Source: Cudoniella acicularis | Taxonomy: Eukaryota > Ascomycota > Leotiomycetes > Helotiales > Helotiaceae | NCBI GenBank assembly: GCA_013054445.1 | Contig: JAAMPI010000914.1 | Location: 1 to 23,156 of the forward strand | DNA length: 23,156 bases | Direction of reading: 5' to 3' | Shown here: piece by piece, positions 8,701 through 18,486 of the stretch | Layout of the letters: every line of letters begins with the position of its first letter | Position numbering within the stretch: the stretch's first letter is position 1 | The notes under the pieces: generated by a model | Told to the model about the DNA's origin: nothing | Database searches by the model: none | The model's input: the letters and a program-made list of their open reading frames with translations, nothing else | Translations under genes and position numbers: made by a program

Positions 8701-10919
8701 GTCCAAAGAAGTCCCTGGCAGTTTTCCGGCCGATACATTTGACTACGAGGAGTCATCTGATTCTGATTCTGATATGCCTGTTGAGACAAAATCTAGCAAG
8801 AGGACATCTACGAGTAAATCCAGAGAGTCGGTGAAGGAAGAAGCTCCTGCTCCTGCTCCTCTTCCCACTCCTCCCCCGGAGCCCAAATCATCGAAAAAAG
8901 AACGGCCTCGAGTTGTTCGTGATGGATCTTCTTGGGGCGCCTGGGGAGCTGCTCCGCGCAAGGACGAAAAGAAGTCTTCAAAAGACAAAAAATCCGACTC
9001 GACGCCAAAGGAAGAAAAGAAATCCAAGGATTCCGATCTGAAACGCTCAAAATCAACCAAGAAATCTTCCGAAAAAGAGGAGAAAGTGTCCTCGAAAGAC
9101 TCGTCTTCGGACAAAGCCGATCGACCACCGAAATCAAGAGGTCTCTCTAGCATGTTTAGTCCTCCACCACTTTCGAGGTCAAAATCCGTTACCGAAAAGC
9201 GCTCTAGCACTAGCGGGCGGACATCTCGCCGACAGTCTGTTGTTTTTGAAGCATCTGGCATTGCAACCCCCCCTCCGAACAATTTACAAACCCCACCTGA
9301 AATGCCGGCAAAAGCGGCGAGAATGCTTGGTGTCACTCCAGGAAAATTGGCAAGGAGTAAATCAGAAAGGATTAGCAAATCACGTGGTACGTCTTCAGTG
9401 AAATCACTTACGTTGTATCAAGATTCTAACCAGATTTTTCAAGGCCTTGAAGACGATGATGACGATCTTGTAATGGTTGACGATGATGCTACTAGCCCGG
9501 AAAAATCAAGTCGTGACCGCAAAGGAAAATCGAAGGTAATACAAGACCCAATCTTCAGAGGCGCTCCACCACCAGCAGTACCAATGCCGCCAGGAGCCAA
9601 CGAGTTCCCCTATCGAAGGAAAGAGGTGCCACTTACGAGGGAGTCAAGCGCTAACGCTAGAACTTCTAAGCAGGCGAAACAGGAAGACGATATTGTCATG
9701 GTTGATGCTGGAGGGCCTTCTGAGAATTTAGGATCATCTACGCCAAGGAGATCTGAACACAGCTCGAAGAAAGCCGCCGGTCTTGGTGGAATGTTCGGGC
9801 TTCTTTCTGCTTCAAAGTCTCGCCCTGACAACAAACGTCGCAGTACTGCTGTGACCGATGATGAAGGAGCTCGTGGTCTTAGACGCGAAGATCGAAAGAT
9901 CAAGCGGCCGGCCAGAGAACGTTCAGACCGTGCTCCTGACGTTACAATGTCTGGGGGCGCTGCCGAGGAAGATCAAGAGGTACGAAGAGCAGCCCGACGT
10001 GCGAGAAAGGCTGAGAAAGAGGCTGCAGAGAAAGCGGCAGAGGATGCTCGAAAGGCTAAGGAAGATGAGAGGCGGGAACGTCGTCGCAAGCAGGAGGAGC
10101 AAGCGGAAGCTCGAAGAATACAAGAAAAAAGAAGCAAGACGAGCAGCTAGACGTGAACAGAAAGCCCAAGAGGAAGCTGCACGGCAAGCTGCCGAAGCCA
10201 AAGAAGCTGAACGCGCCGAGCGACGTAGAGTTAGAAGGGCTGAAAGAGCCGAAAGGGAAGCTGCTCACACCGATGGTGAAGCTCTTGCAGAAGATCCGGG
10301 ACGTGTGAAACGTCGGGAGCGTTCGGAGCGACGAAAGTCACACATGGATACTTCAGTAGAGGATGATGAGGAGCGTCGACGGAGGCGCGAAGAGCGACGC
10401 GCTCTGCGAGGGGACACTCCAAGGAGTAGCCGTCGAAAATCAGCGCCTGTTGTTGATAACTACTTCGGTTCCCGAAACGGGAGCAAATCGAGACCAGAAC
10501 CCGAATTCCTTCCCGCGGATGGTCCCGTGTACAAAGACTCCAAACGCAAAAAGGAAAAGGCCGGTTGGCCACATTCTGGCACCGACTCATGGGTCAAAGA
10601 TCATTCTGATGCCCCACCTCCACCTGATTCGGCCCCAGAGGAAGGGGGCCCGGCGGATGGTGGAGTTACTGATGATAACGCTAGAAGAAGGAAGAGTCGA
10701 CGACACTCAAAATACGACGATGAAGATCCAGAGGAAAGGAGACGGCGTAGAGAGTCGCGCCGTAGAGAGAAAGAGGCTGTAAAGAGCGCCGAAGGGAGCC
10801 AGGGTGACGGACGGAGATCGAGCCGTCGAGATTCTGGCTTTGTTGACACGACCCCATCCCGAGGTCCCAGCGCCTCGGGAGGGTTGTTCAGTCGATGGAA
10901 GAAGATTGCTGGAGTCTAG
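2720..10919 (+). CDS. Giant disordered WG / poly-Lys / Pro-Glu repeat protein (three single-base frame breaks)
   Basis: Proposed exons are 2720-2905, 3060-3830 and 4047-10919 (introns 154 and 216 nt; donors GTATGA and GTAAGT; CTGAC branch points near both acceptors). Reading through needs one base removed in each of three runs: C4 at 3316-3319, A7 at 7924-7930 and A6 at 10125-10130. The total is then exactly 2,608 codons plus stop. Parts: folded-looking N-terminus with GWDEEDTRIRLNLIARAW (residues 1-80); acidic/Gly-rich linker; about 26 WG/poly-Lys/Pro-Glu units (about 400-1,560); charged Ala/Glu/Lys helix (about 1,533-1,673); a proline run, then Ser/Lys-rich disorder; acidic LVMV and IVMV motifs (about 2,121 and 2,198); a second Arg/Glu helix (about 2,290-2,393); and a C-terminal module with GWPHSGTDSWVKDHSD (about 2,491) ending in RWKKIAGV. 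No signal peptide or membrane segment is seen. I recognise no characterised family. Large charged repeat proteins of ascomycetes are often called involucrin-repeat or septal-scaffold proteins, which is only a possible affinity. The breaks may be assembly errors or a decayed allele. Confidence 0.72.
2906..3059 (+). other. Intron 1 of the large repeat-protein gene
   Basis: Donor GTATGA at 2906, branch-like CTGAC at about 3045, acceptor TTATAG ending at 3059. It joins NPAKL to DILPIAPTWL in phase 0 and opens an 89-codon frame that no alternative acceptor explains as well. Confidence 0.65.
3313..3329 (+). other. Frame break 1 in the large gene (extra base, probably in a C4 run)
   Basis: The frame from 3060 stops at TGA 3327-3329. 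The downstream acidic/Lys-rich frame is open only after the TGA at 3313, so the two frames overlap by about a dozen bases. Removing one C of the run at 3316-3319 gives a smooth join reading HLIDFQSEDGFQ. A phase-compatible intron at 3180-3336 is the alternative, but its donor GTCGCT is poor and it would discard a long coding-like stretch. Confidence 0.6.
3831..4046 (+). other. Intron 2 of the large repeat-protein gene
   Basis: Consensus donor GTAAGT at 3831, CTGAC branch at about 4032 and acceptor GAATAG ending at 4046; 216 nt. It joins a Thr-rich segment (GTTTT) to STWDFSATPTT in frame, linking the N-terminal part to the repeat region. AT-rich and non-coding. Confidence 0.8.
4333..7660 (+). 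repeat. Coding tandem array of about 26 WG / poly-Lys / PE units
   Basis: Each unit encodes roughly FGWGSFSTSKKDKKKKGK, then VVEEP-like residues and a PEPEPE-type acidic spacer. Trp codons recur every 120-147 bp (40-49 residues). Early and late units are degenerate (WATWG, WMDWG, WAAA). Lys codons alternate AAA and AAG, so A-runs seldom exceed six. The array lies within the single exon 4047-10919. Confidence 0.93.
4513..4758 (+). repeat. Recent tandem duplication of one repeat unit (126 + 120 bp)
   Basis: The segments 4513-4638 and 4639-4758 are near identical. They differ at about three single bases and by one hexamer (one extra Pro-Glu dipeptide in the first). Neighbouring units have diverged much further, so this is the youngest duplication visible in the array. 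Confidence 0.92.
7924..7930 (+). other. Frame break 2 in the large gene (A7 run)
   Basis: Upstream the frame reads KLSKKEQKK. Past the seven-A run the same frame turns into an implausible Arg/Cys-rich tail ending at 8052. Dropping one A restores ADEAARKKKAEEEDAAAAAA and a further 2.2 kb of open frame. Confidence 0.85.
7967..7988 (+). repeat. GCT trinucleotide run encoding poly-Ala
   Basis: A short run of GCT codons closing with GCG encodes about six alanines in the first charged helix, just after frame break 2. Read in the pre-break frame it would encode a run of cysteines, which supports the bridged frame. Confidence 0.8.
10125..10130 (+). other. Frame break 3 in the large gene (A6 run)
   Basis: The frame from 7931 runs to EARRIQEK and then reaches a stop at 10148-10150. 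Dropping one A from the six-A run gives EKEARRAARREQKAQEEAAR, continuing the same Arg/Glu/Ala helix without a seam and leading to the natural end at 10919. Confidence 0.85.
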
Positions 10920-12047
10920 CGATTGCGGCATTTTCGTGGAGTTTTGTTGTTTGGGAACGCCTTTGTGGATTTCGTACTGGTACGAATATCCGCATCGGTC
11001 TGTATCTGTTGGTTTATGCGGCGAAGCGTTGGGCGTCTTGTATCGTATGTATCTGCATAGACTCGGTGGCAGAGATCTAGGGAAGGCTAAGATATGGCGG
11101 GTGGTTCCGGTGTCCACTATACCCCTCGATTGCTGTTATATACTTTATATTCCCCTTCATGTGTCCATCATTTATTTACATAGTGTGCGGTATACAATGG
11201 CATTCCTTTGTCCTACTTCCTCACATGTGCTGAGTGACTTCGTGATGTGACACCCGAAAGTTGCGGCTCTTCTTCCCCTCGGAGTCTTCAGCAGAAAGCT
11301 AAAAGGGGGCTAGAATTGCTAAACTAGATTCTGCATCACGTGTGATCGTATTTTGCTATTGGTTGCTAAGTTTCGTGTTGCAGGTGTGGGATGGTGTTGT
11401 GCATGCCTCAATCAGGAAATGCGATCCCTGGCCTGGCCGCATATTAGAGCAGATTAGAACATCACACACCTCACACCTACCACTCCGTTCACCTCATAGG
11501 TGTCAGTGCCATGCTGCGCAGCCTCTACCTGATAGGGTCTTCTTGTCCTGCTGTCCTCCTCTTTCCCCATTATTGTGTACGGAGACAGGTGGGGTACATC
11601 GCACTATCAGGTCCGGCATTACCCTGCTGGCCCTCCACCGCAATTCTTTGTCGACAAAGCGGTCCCAGCTGGATTAACATCTGCATCTCATCTCTGCACG
11701 TATCATTATCTGGTCATACTTATCTTCACCATTGTGGAGCCTCACCCTTGACCAGTTCCTCTTTCTACTACTCTCAAAGGTCGCGCCTCCTCAAGCTCAA
11801 CGCTGTTGTCCACACAGCGCGCAAGAACCCCACTCCAGACTCCTTTTGCCTCTTCCGTGCAAGACCATTTGACTCGATTCAAGCATGGTGGCTGACCGTT
11901 ATATCTCTCACCTTGTCTTAGAAGCAATTCACTTTCACAATTGTCACTTCAACCACAGCAAACTCCATCCCAAACCTGAAGTGTAAAAATCACATTTCAC
12001 CTTTCTCTAACTACTTTCAACACCGCCCTGGTACTTCATTGATCACC
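10920..12047. other. Intergenic region between the repeat-protein gene and the DUF3445 gene
   Basis: This 1.1-kb gap should contain the 3' UTR of the large gene (AT-rich stretch with TATATACTTTATATT near 11140) and the promoter and leader of the next gene. The last 150 bp are C/A- and C/T-rich, typical of a fungal 5' leader, and end in CACCATGG. ORFs here are short and have no recognised domain. Confidence 0.6.
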
Positions 12048-13639
12048 ATGGGCTTCCTCAGCTTCATTCTGGATCAATGGATTTTCGTTCTCGGTCTTGT
12101 CTTCCTCTTTTCTTCAGCGACCGCCATTGTCATCAACAAAAGCCAACGCGATGCGGTCTTTAGCAGATTACATTTCCAACGACGTCGCGCATCTGGAGCT
12201 TCAACACCTCCTCGTTCTATTTCCCCTAATAAAAGTGTCACGGCAACCGGAAGCTTGAAAGGCGTGTCTGTCACGAAACCGGATTATGTGGACACATTTC
12301 CTCCCTCGAGGCGAGATGTTCTTCCAGAGCTAGCTAAGAGTGCTGCTGCTGTTGAGAAGAAAGTTCTACTAGCTCCAAAGTCGGGAGCAGACTCACTTGC
12401 CAAGAATGCACTCCCTTTCACCCGCCCTTATGATCTCGAAAACCTCTCTCCGAAATACACACCAACAGGATTTTCCACGGAAGAAATCAAGGCTCTGAGA
12501 GACTTCCCTGCATATGATGTGTTGAGCGGCGTCCCGCTACCTGCTCCATACAAGAGTTTCGATCCTACCAAAGCCTTGCCAAGACCCTACCGGCCATTCA
12601 GATGGGCTTATCATCAGACAATGTGTTGGTACATTTTCACTCCAAATCAGTGACATGCTGACAATATAAAGCCTTTACCAAAATGGAGCCTGATTGGTGG
12701 TTGGAGATTGAGAACACTTATGTTTCCAGAGTCAAGGAACGACAAGACCTCTTCAGACGATATGGAAGCAAAGTTCTCGACTTTCTGCCTGGATCCGAAC
12801 TTGTCTGCAAAGAGCTCATGGAAATGTGTCTCCAATTCTACTGTGCTCGATATCCCGCCTATTTCTCTTTATCGTCGGACCGCAAAACATTTCACAATTC
12901 TCTACTACACACTGATACGGATATCAAAAGCATACATCCACTTCATGTGCTGCTTGATAACGTTCCCGAGGACTTTGCCGTCGTTCTCCGGAATGAAAAG
13001 GATGGCATGTATTATTTCCGCGCTGGTGTCATTTGTAGCTCTCTGGGCTGGAATGTTGGCACCAAAATTGGTATGCAACTTGAAGAAATCCACAAGCCCA
13101 TCCCAGACTACAAAGAGAAGATGTCTTTCAGCATGGACCGATACTTCAGCAAGATGCCCGTCAATGCACCAATCCAGCGTGGTAGCTGGGGTCTTGAAAT
13201 CGGTACTCCACTTTTCATGCCGGCAGGACACCCACACGAGAAGCTCCGCGAGATTCAGAAGGAAGATTTGACGATCGAGGAGTGCCACCTAAGAGTGGAT
13301 TGGCAGACATTAAGGAGGTTGCCACTAAGCGGTGGTATTGTCTTCAATTTCAAGGCGCTCTTCACACCTGTCCAGGAATTCCGGGATGAACCCTATATTC
13401 CGGCCTTGTTGCTTAAGATCTTGAAGGAAGGTAAGAAAAACTTGATGGAATACAAAAATACCTGGCACGTTGAGCATGTTTGCATTCCGGCTTTGGAAGA
13501 ATACGCAAAGGAACAGGTTGAGAATGGATCGGTAAAGCTAGATAAGCAAGAAGAAAAGATCTGGAATGTGACTACATTGGCGGAGAGTCCTTATTTTCCT
13601 GGATGGGAAGAAAAATGGCATCGCCAACAAGGATATTAG
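12048..13639 (+). CDS. Membrane-anchored DUF3445 / HODM-alpha-like haem protein
   Basis: Exons 12048-12624 and 12672-13639 are joined by a 47-nt intron (donor GTTGGT, branch GCTGAC, acceptor AAAG) and give 514 aa. The start is the ATG in CACCATGG at 12048; an in-frame TTG nine bases earlier is ignored. Residues 2-27 form one hydrophobic helix (ILDQWIFVLGLVFLF), probably a membrane anchor. A basic Ser/Pro-rich linker follows, then the catalytic-like domain from FRWAYHQTM and KMEPDWWLE. Family-typical stretches are EDFAVVLRN, FRAGVICSSLGW, KIGMQLEEIHKPIPDY, LRVDWQTLRRLPLSGGIVFNFK, and HVEHVCIPALEEY. Bacterial relatives (PF11927) form the alpha subunit of haem-dependent oxidative N-demethylase, which oxidises dimethylamine. 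The role of fungal members is not known to me, so substrate and reaction here are inference. No obvious partner gene adjoins it. Confidence 0.85.
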
Positions 13640-15539
13640 GGGAGAGCCATAGGTCTATGACATTGAAGTGTGCTGTTGACATGAATATGCATTGCATCCA
13701 TCGGAGGTAGATGGTTCTGCTAGCGAGAGTGGACGAAGGAAATCGAGGCAAGATTCCTCCAGGCGTCAAGGCTTGGAGGCGCTGAGCTTAACTATTGAAC
13801 GCCTTAGACCACTCGGTATCAAATTCGAACAGCGATGACTTTTGAAAATCCCTTTATCACCTTGACTTTGACTCTTCCAACCTACCGTGTCTTCTTTCTT
13901 GACCATCACATAGTGGCGTACGGGGATCGATTGCAGCATCTCATTCGCGCGGATGTTTCTTCCGTTGAAAATAAATTGACATGAAAATCCTATCCGTGAG
14001 GCCTCGAGCATTGGTAACCGGATCGCCGACCCAGCGACTCAGAGTGCAAGATCGGGCATAACGTCCTCGAGACTATAACTCAATGGCGACAAGTACGAGA
14101 CTCAAGCAGGACAGGCCTAGGGTGGCAGCACGAAGAAGCTCCTCCTTCCTCAACACTAGAATAGCATTCAAGTCCCCATACTAGATAAGAGTATGCGCCC
14201 TGTGTTGACCTCGAGGCAAGATTGATGGAGACTGCTGACAGCGAACACCAGCACAGATAGAGGAGTTTGTGAATGCGGTGACCATTCAAGCCATGGCGAC
14301 TCGAGCTACTATATCGGCATAGACACTGTACAGAGACTTTCATGTACTTTCCCGAGTGGCAAAGAGAACTCGTTGGCGCCCTTGTCGGAGTGTCGAGTGA
14401 CCCACGCTCGCCGTCGCAACACTTCCCAACCACACTCATTAGACGCCTACGATCCCTCGAGAACTCACCACATCGGTCTCATCACACCAAATACTAAACA
14501 CTTTCACCCAAGGCAACGCAGCGCAGCACACACAGTGCAGTGCCTTCCCACCGCCCCGTAAAGTAGATTACAAAAGACGGCGCACTCGTCAGCGCATCCA
14601 GCACACTTCTCGACGGCATTCACAACACAACGCGTCGGACGCTGGACTGCCGGCATCGCCACAATTCCTGCCGTTCAGCGGTCCTCGTGCCTGAACATTG
14701 CCACTCGGCCAGCCATCGCAAGCGTCAAAGACTAATGATCACAGACCTGAAGCTGCTGTCAGTAGCTTTGCCCGCAAGCGCATTCCTTCCAAACGTGACG
14801 CCGTGTGGACCATCGTCGAACATTTTATTCCTTTCCAACACGCAAACGCATCCACAACGCATCCCCAACTCCAGCTCGAGACCATCTTGCGACGAGTCAA
14901 GATCGGTACTGCGTATAGGCGCATCCGACTGCGAGGAGGAAGTGGGAATAGGCGTGGGCGAACAGATGTACGTAGCGCAACAGGTTGATGGCAATCGTAC
15001 TCTCGCTGGAGCTTCTATTTGAAGAGCATGGGGAACCGGGCTCAACCCCGACTTCCTTAAAAAAATTGGAACCGCATCTCTCACTTGACCGGATCATCAA
15101 AGGGTTTCAATACCTCAGATTATCGTCACCTTCAGTGACTACAGTCGTCGCGCGCCGCCACCATCGTCCCTGCCATGCTTGTATAGACGCCTCCGACGAC
15201 TCACGTATTTACACCACGGCCTAGGGGAGGGGAGGGGCACAACACCACCATCGCAGCTTTCGATCGTGACAACAGAAGATTTCGAGGCAAGATCAGCAAT
15301 GCGTCCCTGTGCGGGCGTTGCAATATAGGAGGTTGAGCTCGCCTACAGTATAAGCACACCACGCTTCTGGAAATCGACCCAAGATTCATGCCATACCAGC
15401 TATTCATCATTGCTGCTGCTCTAGTCAGCTAGGATATCTCGGATTCTTCAACCTCTGCTAGACTGTCCACCGCTGTAGTCTTTCTTTCAAATAGCCAGCC
15501 GTTCAATTTGCGCAAAAGTTACAGGGTTGACTATGAGCC
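13640..15539. other. Intergenic region upstream of the Zn2Cys6 regulator
   Basis: This 1.9-kb gap holds the 3' UTR of the DUF3445 gene (AATAAA at 13970-13975) and the promoter and possible long leader of the regulator. ORFs of 80-119 codons exist on both strands (e.g. 14687-15022 plus, 14080-14439 minus) but show no family signature. If transcribed as leader, the plus-strand ORFs near 14690 would act as upstream ORFs. No tRNA or transposon ends noticed. Confidence 0.5.
13970..13975 (+). terminator. Candidate poly(A) signal for the DUF3445 gene
   Basis: AATAAA lies 331 bp after the stop codon. Fungal poly(A) signals are loose, so this is a motif match only. Confidence 0.25.
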
Positions 15540-18172
15540 ATGGACTCAGCATCGAGCGCGACATCCTCGAACCCACCACTTACGAGGGCCCAAAGAGGGG
15601 CCATTGCAACCCAAGTAAGCCTCGATTTCCTTCGCAGCGTCGCGAGATGCTCTTCACCATATCGATGAGATTTTGGATCTCAAAGGGATTTCCCAGCTAG
15701 TGTTCTCGACGGACTGACCAGTATGAAAGGCGTGTGAGACATGCCGATCAAGGAAGCAGAAATGTGATGAACAGCGACCCAAGTGCGGCCTATGCCAGCG
15801 GATGAAGCTTGAATGTAGGTATCGGGAACCTCAGCCAACGAAGTAAGTGCCATAGCCACCTTGCCAATAAATTTGCCTCTGGATAGAGGACCTCATACCT
15901 AACCCTTGACCTTGGAGCGGGACTTACTGGTTGCTTTATTAGGAAAGACAAAACCCTGGTTGAAATCTTGGACCGGCTCAAGAGCCTTGAAGGCAAAGTT
16001 GATCGAATTCCTCTCCGTGCCCCCGTGCCAACTGGCTTCGGCCCGCCCCAGTCGTCTCCCTCCAGTCAACCGTCGTTTAGCACCGAAACCGACCCTTACT
16101 CATCCTCTTCGCTCCGCAACCCCTATCAGCCAAGTTCGAGCGCAAGTTTGAGAGGCCAACCGTACCGTCACGCTTCTGCGGCTCATAAGATGCTGACCTG
16201 GCCTGCCATACAACAACTCTTATTACAAGTTGTGCCATCGAGTTTTGGAGATCTAAAAAGTCTTGAGCAAGAGGGTTCTGCTTTCATAGTCCGAATGCAG
16301 AAGGGGAGTCTAAATTTACCCTTGGATGAGAATCTCCAAGAGAGGCCCTTTGTTGGTATGCAAACGCAAGCAACAAGGACATCTGGTGGAGCAAGGACTA
16401 TATTTCCTATTTTAACACGAGAGGTCATGCATCGTTTGGCAACGGCATATTTCGACACTTTCAACCTCCTATATCCATTTATGGACAGGCAAAATTTCTT
16501 ATCGGATACACTTACACGAGTACACTCGGAAGGCTTTGATGGCGACGCAGACTCCGTTATGGCACTCCTTGTCTTTGCTCTTGGAGAATTAGCTATAGAG
16601 GGTTCTCGCGGAACCCCTATTGATGTCTATAAAGGCCGCTCTAGTGGTGTGAGAGGTGGTTCGGCTACGAAGCCTCCGGGTCTTGCGCTCTTTAACGAGG
16701 CGAGAAAACGGATTGGCTTTGTTCTCACCGAATGTGATCTCGAAAATGTTCAAATATTTTCGCTAGCAGCGTGCGTTTTCCACCCTCGTCTTGCTGTAAA
16801 TATAAGGGGAATTTGTGACTTACTAGGTTTAACAGGCTTTACTACGAGTCCTGTTCTCGTCATGTGGTAGGTGCTGATCATGCGATTATCTTCGGCTCGG
16901 AACTTACTCTCAATTAGGACTTCTGGAGGCTGACTGTCTCGGCTTCACTGGCCTGCCAGGTAATGGTCACGTGGTAGGTGTTTATCTCTCCTAATTGACT
17001 TAAACATCACTTACATTGGGCAGTAATACGATCGACTGGGATTCACCTAGAGGAGATTTAATAAAACGTGCATATTGGCATTGTGTTTTGATGGAAACGT
17101 ACGTATTGTGTCATTATACAGTGATAGTGGCTGATAACTGTAGGGGTCTGCATCTCGAGTTGGATTTGCCACTTACTGGACTTCTTAATTTGGAAGACCG
17201 AGTTGGTATGCCCAGTTTCAACATGCCGTTCTGTGAGGCAGACCATCGGGCCAATCAATCTTCCCACTTCAAGGCTCATTACGCATCTCAAGTTGCACTG
17301 CGGAGACTATGCGCTGATCTTCACAATAATATCAATGATTGTCAGTCGCCACATTATCTCATTGGAACTGACATACTGACGAATCATAGCTATGAGAGAT
17401 ACGCCAACTACTTCTAATGAGGGTTTTGGAGGGCCAACAGCCGGCTCCTTAAAACAACTCGCATCACGACTTACGCAGTGGCGAGGCATGCTTCCACGGG
17501 AACTTCAATGGTCTGAAGAAGATTCCGCCGGTTACCCATCTCCACAACAGGTAACGAGTTCTACGTATAGCCAATCCCTAGATCCGTCTCTCTCCCCACA
17601 ACAAATCCACACGAGCCATCCATTATTTACTGCCGAACTGGACAGTGAGCCAGTTCACTATCCTTACCTTTACGATCTTCAAGTCGCTTTACTGAGGACC
17701 AGATATTATTACGCGAAATATATGGTCCATCGACCATTCGTTTACAAAGCCCTTCATTTTCCAGAGCAAATGACACAAGAGGATGCCGAGGGGGTCGCGG
17801 AATGTTTACGGGTACGATATCATCTTGAAAGAGATTCATTCTCTTTTGCTTGCTAATTCTCTTTTACTTCAGTCATGTCTTAAGTGGCCATTGACATTGG
17901 CACCCACCTCTCGACGGAAGCGACTGGTGCCCTACCTTTTTTGTTGGTCTCAAAATTTTCTCGGAATTCTCATCATCTTACATATGACGCGGCACAATCC
18001 CATGTTGCGTGATATCAGAACGCAGCTTTGTGGCCCTAGGTTTGAAACTGAGGTGGACGAGTCGATTGAGTTGATGCTTGACTGGATTAGAGACCTCAAG
18101 AGCTGTGATCCGATAGCGATGTGGTGTTGGAAAGTATTACAGGGTATATATAATATGGAGGAGCGTGGTTGA
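15540..18172 (+). CDS. Zn2Cys6 transcription factor with fungal-specific TF domain
   Basis: The model has nine exons: 15540-15614, 15730-15842, 15943-16770, 16827-16866, 16918-16973, 17024-17098, 17144-17340, 17390-17811 and 17873-18172. Eight GT-AG introns of 45-115 nt all keep phase and give 701 aa. I chose the ATG in GCCATGGAC at 15540 because it alone reads into the zinc cluster (ATG 15533 does not). The DNA-binding domain has Cys27, 30, 37, 44, 47 and 54 (CX2CX6CX6CX2CX6C; CETCRSRKQKC then CGLCQRMKLEC). A short coiled-coil linker follows (LVEILDRLKSLEGKVDRI), probably for dimerisation. The middle-homology region (PF04082) includes RLATAYFDTFNLLYPFMDRQNF near residue 227, then YYESCSRHVDFWRLTVSASLACQ, IKRAYWHCVLMET and LHLELDLPLTGL. 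It is predicted nuclear. It is tail-to-tail with the dienoyl-CoA reductase gene; regulation of that gene is possible but unproven. Target genes cannot be read from sequence. Confidence 0.9.
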
Positions 18173-18486
18173 ATGTGGGATTGGGAAAATGTTCTACGAG
18201 AAATACAGCTATTAATGAGAAGGAATGCTTACGAAAGGACCGACCTGGATTCTCGCCAATATGGTCACGCCACTCTGACCTGTTGTTATCAGATTGAAAG
18301 TAGGCAGATTGAGGTCGGAATAATGGGTACAGCCCAAGTGCCGACTCATTAAAGCATGCCGCCAGTGTTGACACAGGAAAATAAGAGCATTACGATGTTC
18401 TAAACGCTGCTCTTTGATAACACAAAGAACTGCGAAGCTCCTCGGAGCCTAGTCTGTCCATTTTACAATAAAATCTACCTATCACA
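18173..18486. other. Convergent 3' intergenic region
   Basis: This 314-bp gap lies between the stop codons of the plus-strand regulator and the minus-strand dienoyl-CoA reductase. It must hold both 3' UTRs. AATAAA on the plus strand at 18467-18472 lies only 15 bp before the reductase stop, so overlapping antisense 3' ends are likely. No ORF of note. Confidence 0.6.
18467..18472 (+). terminator. Candidate poly(A) signal for the Zn2Cys6 gene
   Basis: AATAAA lies 295 bp past the regulator's stop codon, close to the end of the oppositely oriented reductase gene. Motif match only. Confidence 0.25.

Noticed and set aside
8218..9378. Long minus-strand ORFs opposite the C-terminal half of the large gene
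   Set aside because: They are Ser/Leu/Phe-rich shadows of Lys/Ser/Glu-rich sense codons with no independent start context or domain.
14687..15022. Overlapping plus-strand ORFs of about 100 codons upstream of the regulator
   Set aside because: No recognisable domain and composition like the surrounding C/A-rich DNA. At most they are upstream ORFs of a long leader.
16771..16870. Apparent C-terminus of the regulator reading through to a stop at 16870
   Set aside because: This is retained intron sequence. Splicing 16771-16826 and 16867-16917 restores the conserved YYESC...HVDFWRLTVSASLACQ segment of the fungal TF domain.
17783..18172. Separate 129-codon ORF at the end of the regulator
   Set aside because: Its first part is intron 17812-17872. 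From 17873 it is the in-phase last exon of the Zn2Cys6 gene, not an independent gene.
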